Positions 1 to 8,360 of a stretch of DNA of 64,000 nucleotides are shown piece by piece; positions within the stretch are counted from its first letter, which is position 1, and each line of letters starts with the position of its first letter. Source of the stretch: Deltaproteobacteria bacterium (lineage in GTDB: Bacteria; Myxococcota_C; UBA6777); the NCBI GenBank assembly GCA_002731275.1, contig PCBK01000194.1, forward strand, positions 1-64,000, written 5' to 3'. Position numbers and translations under genes: made by a program. The notes beneath the pieces were generated by a model. The model made no database searches. It had not been told where the DNA came from and was given only the letters and a program-made list of their open reading frames with translations.

Positions 1-91
1 GAGAGTTGTGAGCGCCCATGGCTGTGAGGCGTCAAAAAAGAAGGTCACATCTGTGGCCGGAAGCTCGGTCCTTTAGGGCCGAGTAGTTCAC
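1..91 (+). mobile_element. right end of an IS200/IS605-like element with omega-RNA-type hairpin
   Basis: A perfect 8-bp stem (CTCGGTCC / GGGCCGAG, one G-T pair) with loop TTTA lies at 64-83, overlapping the end of the TnpB-like frame, and is followed by AGTAGTTCAC. Subterminal palindromes followed by TTCAC-like ends are characteristic of the right ends of these single-strand transposons, and the same stretch usually forms the scaffold of the guide RNA. If so, the element ends near 91 and the bases just after it (from about 92) would be the guide. The left end is outside the window. Confidence 0.5.
2..76 (+). CDS. 3' end of a TnpB-like (IS200/IS605 family) gene, partial
   Basis: The frame starting at base 2 is open from the window edge and ends at TAG 74-76, giving a 24-residue tail with the motif SAHGCEASKKK and the end AGSSVL. 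Short tails of this kind, running straight into a terminal hairpin, are typical of IS200/IS605-family orfB/TnpB genes; this is recalled family knowledge, not a database match. TnpB is an RNA-guided nuclease that helps retain the transposon. The body of the gene, including its catalytic residues, lies left of the window, so whether it is intact cannot be judged. Confidence 0.5.
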   Translation, partial: RVVSAHGCEASKKKVTSVAGSSVL

Positions 92-362
92 CATGTGGCT
101 CCTATCCTTGCTTCAAGGTTTTAGGCTATTCCGAGCAAAAAAGTCGATTGGAAAAGCCTTACCGATGACATTTCAAGCTATCATAACATCGACAGACTCG
201 AAACATACGCATCCCTTTTGTCGCGTATTTGGGAGCATATCAACCACAACGTCGTAAGGTGACATAGAGCACAACATCGACTGAAACAGGGACGCAAAAA
301 GTAGTAAGATTTCCAGGAGAAATTGTGATACCTTGCGCTTACAACACATAACGGAGCACAAG
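92..362. other. leader region without a recognised gene
   Basis: About 270 bases between the insertion-sequence end and the first full gene. I see no convincing gene, RNA or strong sigma70 promoter. Short frames here lack a ribosome binding site and a recognisable product. The region should contain the promoter of the HEAT-repeat gene. Confidence 0.4.
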
Positions 363-3269
363 ATGGATAGACAACGCCCCCTCTCCACAATCAAGAACCC
401 AACACTCAAACAAGCCGTAGAGGTCTTGCGTTCAAACGATTACACCAACTACGACCATCACTACAGACAAGGCCGTATCGAATTGATGGGAAACATGGGA
501 GATGAGGCGCTCCCGTTCTTGATGGAGCTGCTTTACGATGACACAGCCACTGCAATGACGGCCTTGGAGACGCTGGAAAAGATGGGCGCAACGGACGCAA
601 TCCCATACGCACTCCAAGCCCTCGCCAATCCCTCAAGTGGACTACGCTCCTTTGCCTCCAGTTATCTCGCCACCCTAAATGTCAAAGAGTCTATCCCTCT
701 CCAACGAGACTTCTTTTTGCAAGCTGAATACGAACACGAACGAGAAACAGCCGCCAAAGCTCTCGGAACACTTCGCGCAGAAGATGAAATGCACATCTTA
801 CTCGAATGGCTCGAAGAAGAGACCAAGGAACAGCTCCAACATTCCCACACAATCATATACCTGTACAACACCCTTGGACAGTGCAAAAGCACAGAGGCAC
901 TTCCCCTCCTCTTTCGGCATATCACAGACAACGAAGCTGACAGATTGATGAGAGAAAAAGCTGCCCAAGCCTGTCATCACATTGGTATACTCGATACCTA
1001 CGTCCCCTCCCTGCTGAACATCATACAGGATACCTCACTGTACGATTCTTTGCGTGGAGCTATCACACACTTACTCATCCTTCACGCATGGGAAGACGTC
1101 GCAGTCTCGTGTATCCAACTCCTCTTTGATGAGTCTACAGAGAACCGGTCATTTCGAACACATCACCTGATCAAAGCACTTCAAGAACGTCCCGCTGAAG
1201 CGCTCAAAAACACTATCGAAGCGCTCTTTACGCAAAAAGATGCTCCTTCAGAGGCGTTGGTGTGGGCATACCAGAGGTTCCAAGAGACACACCTTCAAGA
1301 CTGGATCGAGCTGTTCGCGAAAAGTGAATACCTTCTACAAGAATACCTTGGGAGCATCCTCGCCACATTCCCCCCAACCCCCCTACTGCTCAACATACTC
1401 AGGACAATGCTCGTCCGACCAAGCGAAGACACCAGACGCCAAGGCGCTAAACTCCTCTCTCAACTGGAAGAGCATCCACAGCCGCTCGATATCTTGATGA
1501 TGTTGCGAAGTAAACAAACCTCCTTACAGCTCGCAGCTTGCAGCGCAATACACAGCAAATATGGTGACGAAGCGTGCTGGATGGAGCTGGACATTCGCGT
1601 CCGCCAAGCATTTACGTCATTATCCGAGGAGACCCTTTTCTCAGCGATTTGCGAGGTTTTGCCAGACGCCACAGGAGAGTTTCGAGGCTCCCTCATATAT
1701 AACCTCGGCAACATGAATCGCCCAGAGACCGAAGCGATGTTGATGCTCTACGCAAAAGATGACGAGCCTTACAGTCGTGTCGCTGCAATCAGCTTTCTAG
1801 GAAGCCGAACATCACCAGCCATCACAAAGCTCCTGATCGAAGCTCTTGATGATCCAGACAAAGACGTCCGTGTCAACGCAATCAGAGCGCTTGAAAAGCA
1901 ACAAAACCAAGAGGCTGTCCCAGCGATCATTGAACACCTACTACACGATCCACATGACCGAGTGCGATTCTTTGCGGGCATGGCCCTAGAGAAAATAGCT
2001 TCCACCGAATCGATCCCGGCGCTCCTACAATCACTTCACGACAATGATCATTCAGTGGCGGTAAGGGGTATGAATGCTCTCGTCGCGATCGTTGCGCCGT
2101 GGTTGAAAGAAGCTTACTTCAAAGCCTATTCACCACATGATATCCCACCGGAGGACCAACCACAAAACAGGTTTGGGGAGACCTTCTTGATGTCTTTGCG
2201 AGACAACCTCATGGGCATCTTAGCCTCCCCAAAAGCCGACACCATACAAGGATATGCATGCCTTCTCTTGGGTGTGCTTGGACGTAAGGATGTTGTCCCA
2301 CACCTCATTGAGTGGGCCAACAGAGGGCATAATATTCATCACGTCTGTTACGCGCTCGCCACACTCAACACCCAAGAAGGCAATGCGTATATATTCTCAC
2401 TCCTCGAATCATCAGATTACACGTCCAGACAAACAGCCCAACAAACACTCGACGGACTCGGTCCCCATTTCTACGGTCCAACCCTGTACACGCTCGCAAA
2501 GGACCAATTCACAGAAGGGAGCGGTCCAGACATCACAGTCATCGATTTACTCGCAGAAACAGAAGACACAGAGGTTGCAAAGCTGCTCTTTGAACATATC
2601 CACAGTGTGGACCCAGACATCCAGCTCGGTTCTATCATCAAAGCCCTTGGAAAAATAAAGTACATTCCCGCGATGGAAACTCTGTGTGAGCTGTACGACG
2701 ATGAAGAACTCGAAGGCTATACACAAGTGCAGATTACGGAAGCTATCGGCCAAATCCCCTCCGAAGCGTCTATCCCATTTTTGCACCGAGCCTTCGATGA
2801 AGGAACAGAAGACATCAAGGCGATGGCTTTTCAGTACTTGTTAGTACGTGATCCAATGTGCCTCAAGCCGACATTCCGGGAAGCCTACACACAATATATC
2901 CACAAAAGACCAGAACATTCTTGGTCTTACACAGAGCAAGCAGAAGGTCTCACAAGATGTATGTCTGTCCCCGAAGCGTGGAGACACTCGTGGTCTATCC
3001 TTGAGCCGTACATGACCACACATCAATTGACCCAAGATGAATTGACGAAGATCTTGGAGGAATGGTCTCATTCATCAATGGAAGCGCTCAAGTCGCTGCG
3101 AGAGTATTTGATTGAAAAAGACGAAAGGATCTGGGAGGACGAAAGTAAGGCGCTACAAGCCTCTTGTGAGACGTGCCTGGATGCCTGGCGTACTTTCTAT
3201 GAGTTGTTCCAGGGAGAACGACTTGATCATGTCCAAGAGGATTGGGAGCGCACTCTCTTTGAAGGATAA
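363..3269 (+). CDS. large HEAT-repeat protein
   Basis: 968 residues, almost entirely helical repeats with the HEAT/PBS pattern (helix, turn, Asp-Val/Arg, helix). Clear units include DPDKDVRVNAIRALEK and DPHDRVRFFAGMALEK in the centre (about residues 500-570), and similar units recur from residue 50 to 850. No signal peptide or membrane segment is visible, so it is probably a cytoplasmic scaffold that binds proteins; the partner is unknown. The frame is also open to a TTG at 333, but ATG 363 has GGAG at 352-355 at good spacing and is preferred. It ends five bases before the convergent gene at 3275. Very long HEAT proteins are frequent in Myxococcota. Confidence 0.8.
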   Translation: MDRQRPLSTIKNPTLKQAVEVLRSNDYTNYDHHYRQGRIELMGNMGDEALPFLMELLYDDTATAMTALETLEKMGATDAIPYALQALANPSSGLRSFASSYLATLNVKESIPLQRDFFLQAEYEHERETAAKALGTLRAEDEMHILLEWLEEETKEQLQHSHTIIYLYNTLGQCKSTEALPLLFRHITDNEADRLMREKAAQACHHIGILDTYVPSLLNIIQDTSLYDSLRGAITHLLILHAWEDVAVSCIQLLFDESTENRSFRTHHLIKALQERPAEALKNTIEALFTQKDAPSEALVWAYQRFQETHLQDWIELFAKSEYLLQEYLGSILATFPPTPLLLNILRTMLVRPSEDTRRQGAKLLSQLEEHPQPLDILMMLRSKQTSLQLAACSAIHSKYGDEACWMELDIRVRQAFTSLSEETLFSAICEVLPDATGEFRGSLIYNLGNMNRPETEAMLMLYAKDDEPYSRVAAISFLGSRTSPAITKLLIEALDDPDKDVRVNAIRALEKQQNQEAVPAIIEHLLHDPHDRVRFFAGMALEKIASTESIPALLQSLHDNDHSVAVRGMNALVAIVAPWLKEAYFKAYSPHDIPPEDQPQNRFGETFLMSLRDNLMGILASPKADTIQGYACLLLGVLGRKDVVPHLIEWANRGHNIHHVCYALATLNTQEGNAYIFSLLESSDYTSRQTAQQTLDGLGPHFYGPTLYTLAKDQFTEGSGPDITVIDLLAETEDTEVAKLLFEHIHSVDPDIQLGSIIKALGKIKYIPAMETLCELYDDEELEGYTQVQITEAIGQIPSEASIPFLHRAFDEGTEDIKAMAFQYLLVRDPMCLKPTFREAYTQYIHKRPEHSWSYTEQAEGLTRCMSVPEAWRHSWSILEPYMTTHQLTQDELTKILEEWSHSSMEALKSLREYLIEKDERIWEDESKALQASCETCLDAWRTFYELFQGERLDHVQEDWERTLFEG

Positions 3270-3274
3270 GAAGC

Positions 3275-4591
3275 CTATGGAGCTTTTGCATACATCAACG
3301 GGACATCCAAAACCAGGCCACGAGAGCGAGGAGAGAATCGCAACATACGCCCCACAACATTCCTCTTATTCCCTCTCTGCACAACCTGATACACACGCCT
3401 CTTCCGAAGCAATCCTCCCAGACACACACCCATCTTCCGCAAAAGAGACTTCCGCAACCCCTTCACCTTCGTTCTCCCCCAAAGAACACCTGAGACCTTT
3501 CCCTCTTCGAATACATCGACACTTTTGAGTTTACCAGAAGGATACACATGCACTCTCATTGTGAGCCTCTTCTTGTTTGTATGTTGCTGCAACAAAAAGT
3601 GCGCCCGAGTTGGACTGTATGGGTGGAAAAGATGGTCTTTTTTCTCGACACAAAATGCCCAATCCTCAGGAAGAATATCCAACGTGGGATACACTTGCTG
3701 GATCCACTCCAGATACGTCGAAGCATTCGAAGGACCTGTCATATCAGGGACTGAAAAACGCATTGTTGTGTAGCGTTTGTCGTTGATATCAAGTACGCCG
3801 TATGGCGCTTCTTGCCACAACGCCTCCACCCTTTTGGCTGGGGGTTCAGAGAACACAACCGCAAAGACATGGACCAAAGACAACACAAAGCCCGTCGAAA
3901 AAGACATCAACACAACAAACATCACACAACGTTTGACAAGCTCCACAAAGCCCCCAACAGGCAGCAATGTTCGCTCTCTCTCTTCGGTTGTGAGAAGTCC
4001 TCCAGCTCGGCTCATGTAGGACAAACGAGCAGTTGCGATTGCATATATCCAGTCATCCCGTAATCGAAGGGCTCTTCGCAAAAGATACGTCTCCATGACA
4101 TACGCCAACAATCGTATTGAGATCGCAAAAATCATCCCTCCTTGGACAAGCTGAAACGTCGCCGTTGCAAGTAACTTTATTGAATAATCATGAATCGCGA
4201 CGTCGAGGCTTTGGAATGCGAAGCTGACATTTACAACCACAACGACTATCCCAGCGTAATAAGAGACCACACCAATCATTCCAATCAGGCGACTTGCACG
4301 AATAAGAGGTGAGATACGACCATCGATGAGGCTGATCATGTCTTCTGTGTCGAGGGGTGTCTCGTTGCGGTAGAGCACCTCTTCAAACAACCCCGAAACT
4401 GTCATTGTCGACCAATGTTTAGGTTTTCCCACACTCCAATCACGCCGCTTTGCGACGCTCAACCCCCACCGCAAATGGAGCATCGAAAAATAAGCTCTCG
4501 CAAACAGAACCATCCCCCACAGAATCATCCCTAACAACGGCCAAATGTAAAGCCCAAAACTATCACCCCAAGCATATAGCAAAAAGTACAT
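3275..4591 (-). CDS. membrane protein of unknown function
   Basis: About 438 residues. Four hydrophobic segments are visible: one near the N-terminus (LYIWPLLGMILWGMVLF), two in the middle (IGMIGVVSYYAGIVVVVV and the LLATATFQLVQGGMIFAIS region) and one before the last third (VMFVVLMSFSTGFVLSLVHV). The C-terminal ~180 residues are soluble and end in a Lys/Arg-rich stretch. No family is recognised. Start choice is uncertain: ATG 4591 has GGGAG ten bases upstream, while ATG 4618 and TTG 4633 in the same frame have no well-placed site. The gene is convergent with the HEAT gene. Confidence 0.6.
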   Translation of the reverse strand: MYFLLYAWGDSFGLYIWPLLGMILWGMVLFARAYFSMLHLRWGLSVAKRRDWSVGKPKHWSTMTVSGLFEEVLYRNETPLDTEDMISLIDGRISPLIRASRLIGMIGVVSYYAGIVVVVVNVSFAFQSLDVAIHDYSIKLLATATFQLVQGGMIFAISIRLLAYVMETYLLRRALRLRDDWIYAIATARLSYMSRAGGLLTTEERERTLLPVGGFVELVKRCVMFVVLMSFSTGFVLSLVHVFAVVFSEPPAKRVEALWQEAPYGVLDINDKRYTTMRFSVPDMTGPSNASTYLEWIQQVYPTLDILPEDWAFCVEKKDHLFHPYSPTRAHFLLQQHTNKKRLTMRVHVYPSGKLKSVDVFEEGKVSGVLWGRTKVKGLRKSLLRKMGVCLGGLLRKRRVYQVVQRGNKRNVVGRMLRFSPRSRGLVLDVPLMYAKAP

Positions 4592-4964
4592 CTCAACTCG
4601 TCTCCCACGTAAAACCATCGCAAGGAAAAACAAGCTCCTGCAATCACCAAAGCAACCGAATCACACAGGGCAAAAACGGACAACAGTTACAACCCAACCC
4701 CCACACCTCATATCAGCCAGACCAACCCGAACCATCTCAGCTCAACCCAACTCAACGCACAATGCACTATCTATGCAGCACCCAAAGCGCACAACCCCAA
4801 CGAGACTCTCGCATCAGGAGGCCCACATCCCTTGATGGGTGTATCCGACAGAGTACGACAGTAGACAGCAGCCACGACAGTAACAGTAAGGGCAAGTGGC
4901 CACTTGCCCTCCCCCTATGCCACTTGCCCTACCCCTGTGCCACTTGCCCGACAGCGAGCATGGA
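4592..4964. other. intergenic region with short repeats
   Basis: The region between two minus-strand genes is rich in CCA/AAC runs on the + strand. Apart from the CCACTTGCCC repeat cluster at 4890-4949, which lies just downstream of the metalloprotease gene, I see no gene. The open frame through it on the + strand has low-complexity composition and no ribosome binding site. Confidence 0.5.
4890..4949. repeat. 20-bp tandem repeat with one inverted copy (CCACTTGCCC)
   Basis: CCACTTGCCC occurs at 4900-4909, 4920-4929 and 4940-4949, an exact 20-bp period with pyrimidine-rich spacers. The inverse, GGGCAAGTGG, sits at 4890-4899 directly against the first copy, making a perfect 20-bp palindrome at 4890-4909. 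It lies 15 bases past the stop of the metalloprotease gene. In that gene's transcript the inverted copy could pair with any of the three direct copies, so it may act as a 3' hairpin or terminator, or as a protein-binding cluster. Confidence 0.65.
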
Positions 4965-6620
4965 CTAGGGTGTCAGCAGAAGGTTTTGTAGGGCGAGTCG
5001 GTCAGCGGTCCGGGCGTGAAAAGTAAGCATCTCATCTTGTTCTGGGGCGAGGAGACGGACAGGAAAGCTCGTCTTGTTGTTAAGGTAGCTCATCAAGTTG
5101 CTCGCCTTCCCTTGTTGGAAAGCGATACTACCAGTCAAAAGAGGCTGATCCCCCAAAAATGTCATCCCATCGAACGTACACTCGATCTTCTTGGAGGTCG
5201 TGCCCAAGCGACAATTGTACCCAGCCCCACCCACCGGGAAGAGTTTTTGATGTACAGGCTTGCGGTCGTCGAGTAAGAACTTCGCAAAGTCCGCAAATGA
5301 CGCAAAGTTTTTCCACGTGGCTTTGTCTGTTGTTGGCTTTTGAAAGGTGTTGATACGATGAATCCACAACCCACCCATCGCACAACGTAGCTTTCGAAAA
5401 TCACTGAGCCCCTTAGCACTCACATCATATGGCACAAAGGGTTGCCCAAGGCTTTTCTTATAATCTGCTCCAAAGTGGCCTCTAAGGACCTTCTGAATGT
5501 CCGTTACACCTCCCGGTAGCAGTCTTGTCTTGCAAGCATTCGCCAGGAGCTTTGTCGGATCGAGTGTCGCTTGTGTCGCCTGTGTGTGGGTCAATCCAAA
5601 GTAATGTCCAAATTCATGTGCGAGAGCGTCTTCTCTGTATTGCTCCTTCATGAAGATCGATCCCCGGTTGATACTGCGATGCTCGAACGACGGCAAGCTT
5701 GCATATCCTCCCGGTGTCTTGCCGGTACTGGAGATTAACTTTTTGGCAACAAAGACCCAGATCTCCTTGTCTTCCGCACGAGCGATACGATTCAAGAAGG
5801 CGTTGGGGGCGAGCTTCAGATTGAGCGTCAACCGTTGGACCTGTGCAGAGAGAACACCTACACCAGACAAACGCTTCTTGAATGCATCCAACGCATTGGC
5901 CGCCGTCGTGTTCCCAGAGAGCCCCAACAACGAGATGATGTCGTCCTTGAGTTGCTGGAGAGTGAAAGAGTTACGATTGTCATACTCTCCATTCGTCGCC
6001 AACGCGGTACTTTTGAGGATCGTTGTAGAGTGTGTTGTGAAGGACATGTTGGCCTTCGCAAATCTTTGATTGAGTAGATCCAACCGTGGTTTGATCCACG
6101 CCTCCGCTCCTTGTGTATCGTAGAGGAACACCCACCGCACAGCGTACTTTGCCTTGGTCAGTGGTGTCTTGTGGAGCTTGTCACAGAGTGCTTTCTGGGC
6201 AGCAGTCAAACTTCCTATCATTCGGCGACATTCCCACCAAGTAAGGACGTTCTCTGTGCCTGCGTCCTTTGTCTCCTCTGGCTGCACAGGCGTCTCTGGC
6301 AGAGCTTCCTCTCCTTGATCAGAGGGACCGACATCCTGCGCCACATCAGGGGTAACATCTGCGATCATTTCGCCGCTTGCAACATCGTGAAGCTTGTCAT
6401 CAGGGAGCTGTTCATGTGTCGTCTCTTGTATCGTCGATGCATCAGGTTGCGTCGAGTCCACGAACTTCTCCGTGGCTCCAACAGGCTTCTCTGTTGTCGA
6501 TTCATTTTGGTTGGCAGGTGTACCACACCCAACCGACTGTCCAAGGGCCACAAAGAGAACGAAGAAGAGACTGAAGAAGGCCAAACGAGGCGCTCCTGTT
6601 GTAAAGGTCGATCCTGGCAT
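4965..6620 (-). CDS. metzincin-like zinc metalloprotease lipoprotein
   Basis: 551 residues from ATG 6620, chosen because GAGG lies upstream and the product then begins with a signal peptide; the frame is open to 6686. The N-terminus has a hydrophobic core (LAFFSLFFVLFVALG) ending in SVGC, a lipobox-like site, then a low-complexity Thr/Glu/Pro linker to about residue 125. Near residues 333-343 is HEFGHYFGLTH, the HExxHxxGxxH zinc motif of metzincins, with the catalytic Glu and three His. Several Cys in the C-terminal half suggest disulfides. It is therefore probably an exported, membrane-anchored peptidase of an M43/pappalysin-like type; the substrate is unknown. Upstream lies half of the octamer array. 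Confidence 0.75.
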   Translation of the reverse strand: MPGSTFTTGAPRLAFFSLFFVLFVALGQSVGCGTPANQNESTTEKPVGATEKFVDSTQPDASTIQETTHEQLPDDKLHDVASGEMIADVTPDVAQDVGPSDQGEEALPETPVQPEETKDAGTENVLTWWECRRMIGSLTAAQKALCDKLHKTPLTKAKYAVRWVFLYDTQGAEAWIKPRLDLLNQRFAKANMSFTTHSTTILKSTALATNGEYDNRNSFTLQQLKDDIISLLGLSGNTTAANALDAFKKRLSGVGVLSAQVQRLTLNLKLAPNAFLNRIARAEDKEIWVFVAKKLISSTGKTPGGYASLPSFEHRSINRGSIFMKEQYREDALAHEFGHYFGLTHTQATQATLDPTKLLANACKTRLLPGGVTDIQKVLRGHFGADYKKSLGQPFVPYDVSAKGLSDFRKLRCAMGGLWIHRINTFQKPTTDKATWKNFASFADFAKFLLDDRKPVHQKLFPVGGAGYNCRLGTTSKKIECTFDGMTFLGDQPLLTGSIAFQQGKASNLMSYLNNKTSFPVRLLAPEQDEMLTFHARTADRLALQNLLLTP

Positions 6621-6738
6621 GTGTATAGCCTCAAAAAATGATGTGAAAGGTGATGATGTTCTTTGGCATTGTGTCGTGACAACCATCCAAATACAAGTAT
6701 TTTTCCTTCAGGCGTCCTTATTCTCGACGATTTCTATC

Positions 6739-6892
6739 CCCGAAAATGCAAACACACACCTCAAAAATGGCAAAACATGCCCCGAAAATAAAATAACATC
6801 CCCGAAAACGCGAAATACAGGCTTGTTGTGTCACAACCTCCTCCCTGAAAACCAAAAATACCTCCTCGAAAGTCAAAATCCCCTCTTGAAAA
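6739..6892 (-). repeat. left half of phased octamer array (TTTTCGRG on the minus strand)
   Basis: On the + strand CYYGAAAA-type octamers begin at 6739, 6760, 6781, 6801, 6844, 6865 and 6885; a decayed copy (CTTG only) is in register at 6822. Steps are 20-22 bp, mean about 20.9, roughly two DNA turns. Copies vary (CCCGAAAA three times, CTCAAAAA, CCTGAAAA, CTCGAAAG, CTTGAAAA) and the spacers differ. Read on the minus strand the motif points toward the metalloprotease gene that starts at 6620. Confidence 0.85.
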
Positions 6893-6917
6893 ACGTGAAA
6901 ATACAGTTTGATACACA

Positions 6918-7091
6918 TTTTCGAGTATAGTCTTTTTATTTTCGGGGATACTTTTTACGTTTTCGAGCCTCTATTTTGGTTTTCGAGTAACCTAAAATGA
7001 TTTTCGGGGTATCCTTGCAGGTTTTCGTGGTGTATCATCTGAGTGTCGAGGATAAAAAATGATTTTCGAGCATGAGATGTTGGTTTTCGGG
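6918..7091 (+). repeat. right half of phased octamer array (TTTTCGRG on the + strand)
   Basis: TTTTCGAG or TTTTCGGG begins at 6918, 6939, 6960, 6980, 7001, 7063 and 7084, with variants TTTTCGTG at 7022 and GTGTCGAG at 7043. Steps are 21, 21, 20, 21, 21, 21, 20 and 21 bp, mean 20.75. Many copies are preceded by GA or GG and followed by GAT or CAT. The last copy is 30 bases before the ATG at 7121. The 20-bp steps break the reading frame, so this is not a coding repeat. Confidence 0.9.
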
Positions 7092-7120
7092 CATAAGCGC
7101 GGCTTTATTGTGGAGGTGTC

Positions 7121-7843
7121 ATGGCAAAATCTTCGAAGGAACAGCTTGTATATGAAGGTAAGAGTATGTCACTGCGAAAGGCGGAGTACATTCCAGAGCG
7201 GGTGTTTCGCTTTTTGAACATGGCTGTACGCTACCCAACACTCCTCGCGCAGCTTCGTGAGGCCGGCTACCGAGAAGAAGAGCACCAGGAAGCCTGGAAG
7301 CTTTTGGGCGCACTCGCAGCATATCCCACTGAGCAAAAGATAGCGCAACAAGAGGATAGAGACGAGTTCCTCGCACGACTTCAAGAGTGGAACAAAAAGA
7401 AACTCGTACTTGCGAAGACAACGCTAAAGCGTCGATACCCCATTCTGTACAACTTCCTCTTTGAGAGTATGGAGAGCAAGGGAAAATTTGCGCATGTCAT
7501 CGAGACGAGGATGTTCCTCGCTCGCATACAAACGCTCGAAAAAGATCCGTCCTCGAATACAGAGGACAGTAAGGCGGGTCTCAAGTTGTTGTACGACCGC
7601 AAGATCATCTCCAAAGACTCCCTCAAGGAGGTTCAAGGATGGATCGATATTGTCGAGACATTTCCAGAGTCCCCAACCCAGCGTTCCGAGTCCGACACAA
7701 CACAAGAACGCACACGAATACTATTCGAGTTAGACGCCTGGATGGAGGAGTGGTCACAGACCGCCAAGATTGTCGTCACCAACCGCAACCACCTCATCTC
7801 ACTGGGCCTCGCCACACGACGCAAAAACATGACCAAAACTTGA
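7121..7843 (+). CDS. hypothetical helical protein
   Basis: 240 residues, rich in Glu, Lys, Arg and Leu, predicted to be almost all alpha-helical, with no signal peptide or membrane segment. GGAGG stands just before the ATG. No family is recognised. The only distinctive thing is its position: its upstream region is the rightward half of the phased octamer array, so it is the first gene that array could control. It is followed after 13 bases by the Cys-rich secreted pair, possibly in one transcript. Confidence 0.65.
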   Translation: MAKSSKEQLVYEGKSMSLRKAEYIPERVFRFLNMAVRYPTLLAQLREAGYREEEHQEAWKLLGALAAYPTEQKIAQQEDRDEFLARLQEWNKKKLVLAKTTLKRRYPILYNFLFESMESKGKFAHVIETRMFLARIQTLEKDPSSNTEDSKAGLKLLYDRKIISKDSLKEVQGWIDIVETFPESPTQRSESDTTQERTRILFELDAWMEEWSQTAKIVVTNRNHLISLGLATRRKNMTKT

Positions 7844-7856
7844 AGGGGAGCATAAG

Positions 7857-8360
7857 ATGCCTTTGCGCTTCATCATCCCACTTTTTGTGTATTCCTTCCT
7901 ACTCAACAACGGATGTGTGGAGGGAGTAGGACTTCACAAGTCATACCATTCCTCTTTTCGCGAGAAAAACGTACTACTCTGCCCGGATATTTACTAGAAC
8001 ACTGCTTATCCAGGTGTTGAAGTATACCCAAGATACTGTAACGAAGGTCGAATCCTCTTGCGACAAAATGTAAAAACCGGTGAAGTCGTCCAAATCCATA
8101 CTTGCTTCCAACAATGTTTTGTCGACGTATGCGTCCCTGAAGGAGAATACAAATATGGCTACAAAGAACCCTACACATGCCCACCAGACACAGAACCAAT
8201 GCCTCCTTTTCAGGTGAAATACTACAGGACCGTTTTCACCAAAAAGTGGTCCGATGAAGAGTTGAAAACGTGTTTGAGGAAATCAAACGCAAAACTCCCA
8301 ACACCATACGAAGGAGAAGTACCTTGGCGCGATCACCACGTCAGAAACTGCGGTCTATGA
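7857..8360 (+). pseudogene. Cys-rich secreted protein gene interrupted by an in-frame TAG
   Basis: ATG 7857, preceded by AAGGGGAG, starts a product with a lipoprotein-like signal (FLLNNGC). The frame meets TAG at 7995-7997 after 46 codons and then continues in the same frame to TGA 8358-8360. The part after the TAG is clearly homologous to the next gene: both have LLRQNVKTGE, a Cys-rich block, a GxYxYG..EPY.CP motif and a Pro-rich end with VPW. The segment just before the TAG (VLLCPDIY) also aligns with the paralogue (VLICTYLD). So one nonsense codon splits an otherwise intact gene. It could be a pseudogene, a readthrough case or a sequence error. Its end overlaps the next start (ATGA). Confidence 0.7.

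Noticed and set aside
64..83. simple intrinsic terminator at the window start
   Set aside because: No T-run follows the stem; AGTAGTTCAC follows instead, which fits an insertion-sequence end better.
6394..6930. 178-codon + strand frame running through the left half of the octamer array
   Set aside because: It is antisense to the metalloprotease gene for half its length, and the 20/21-bp steps shift the frame of the repeat.
6739..7091. CRISPR array
   Set aside because: The repeated unit is only eight bases, orientation flips in the middle, spacers are 12-14 bases and no cas genes are near.
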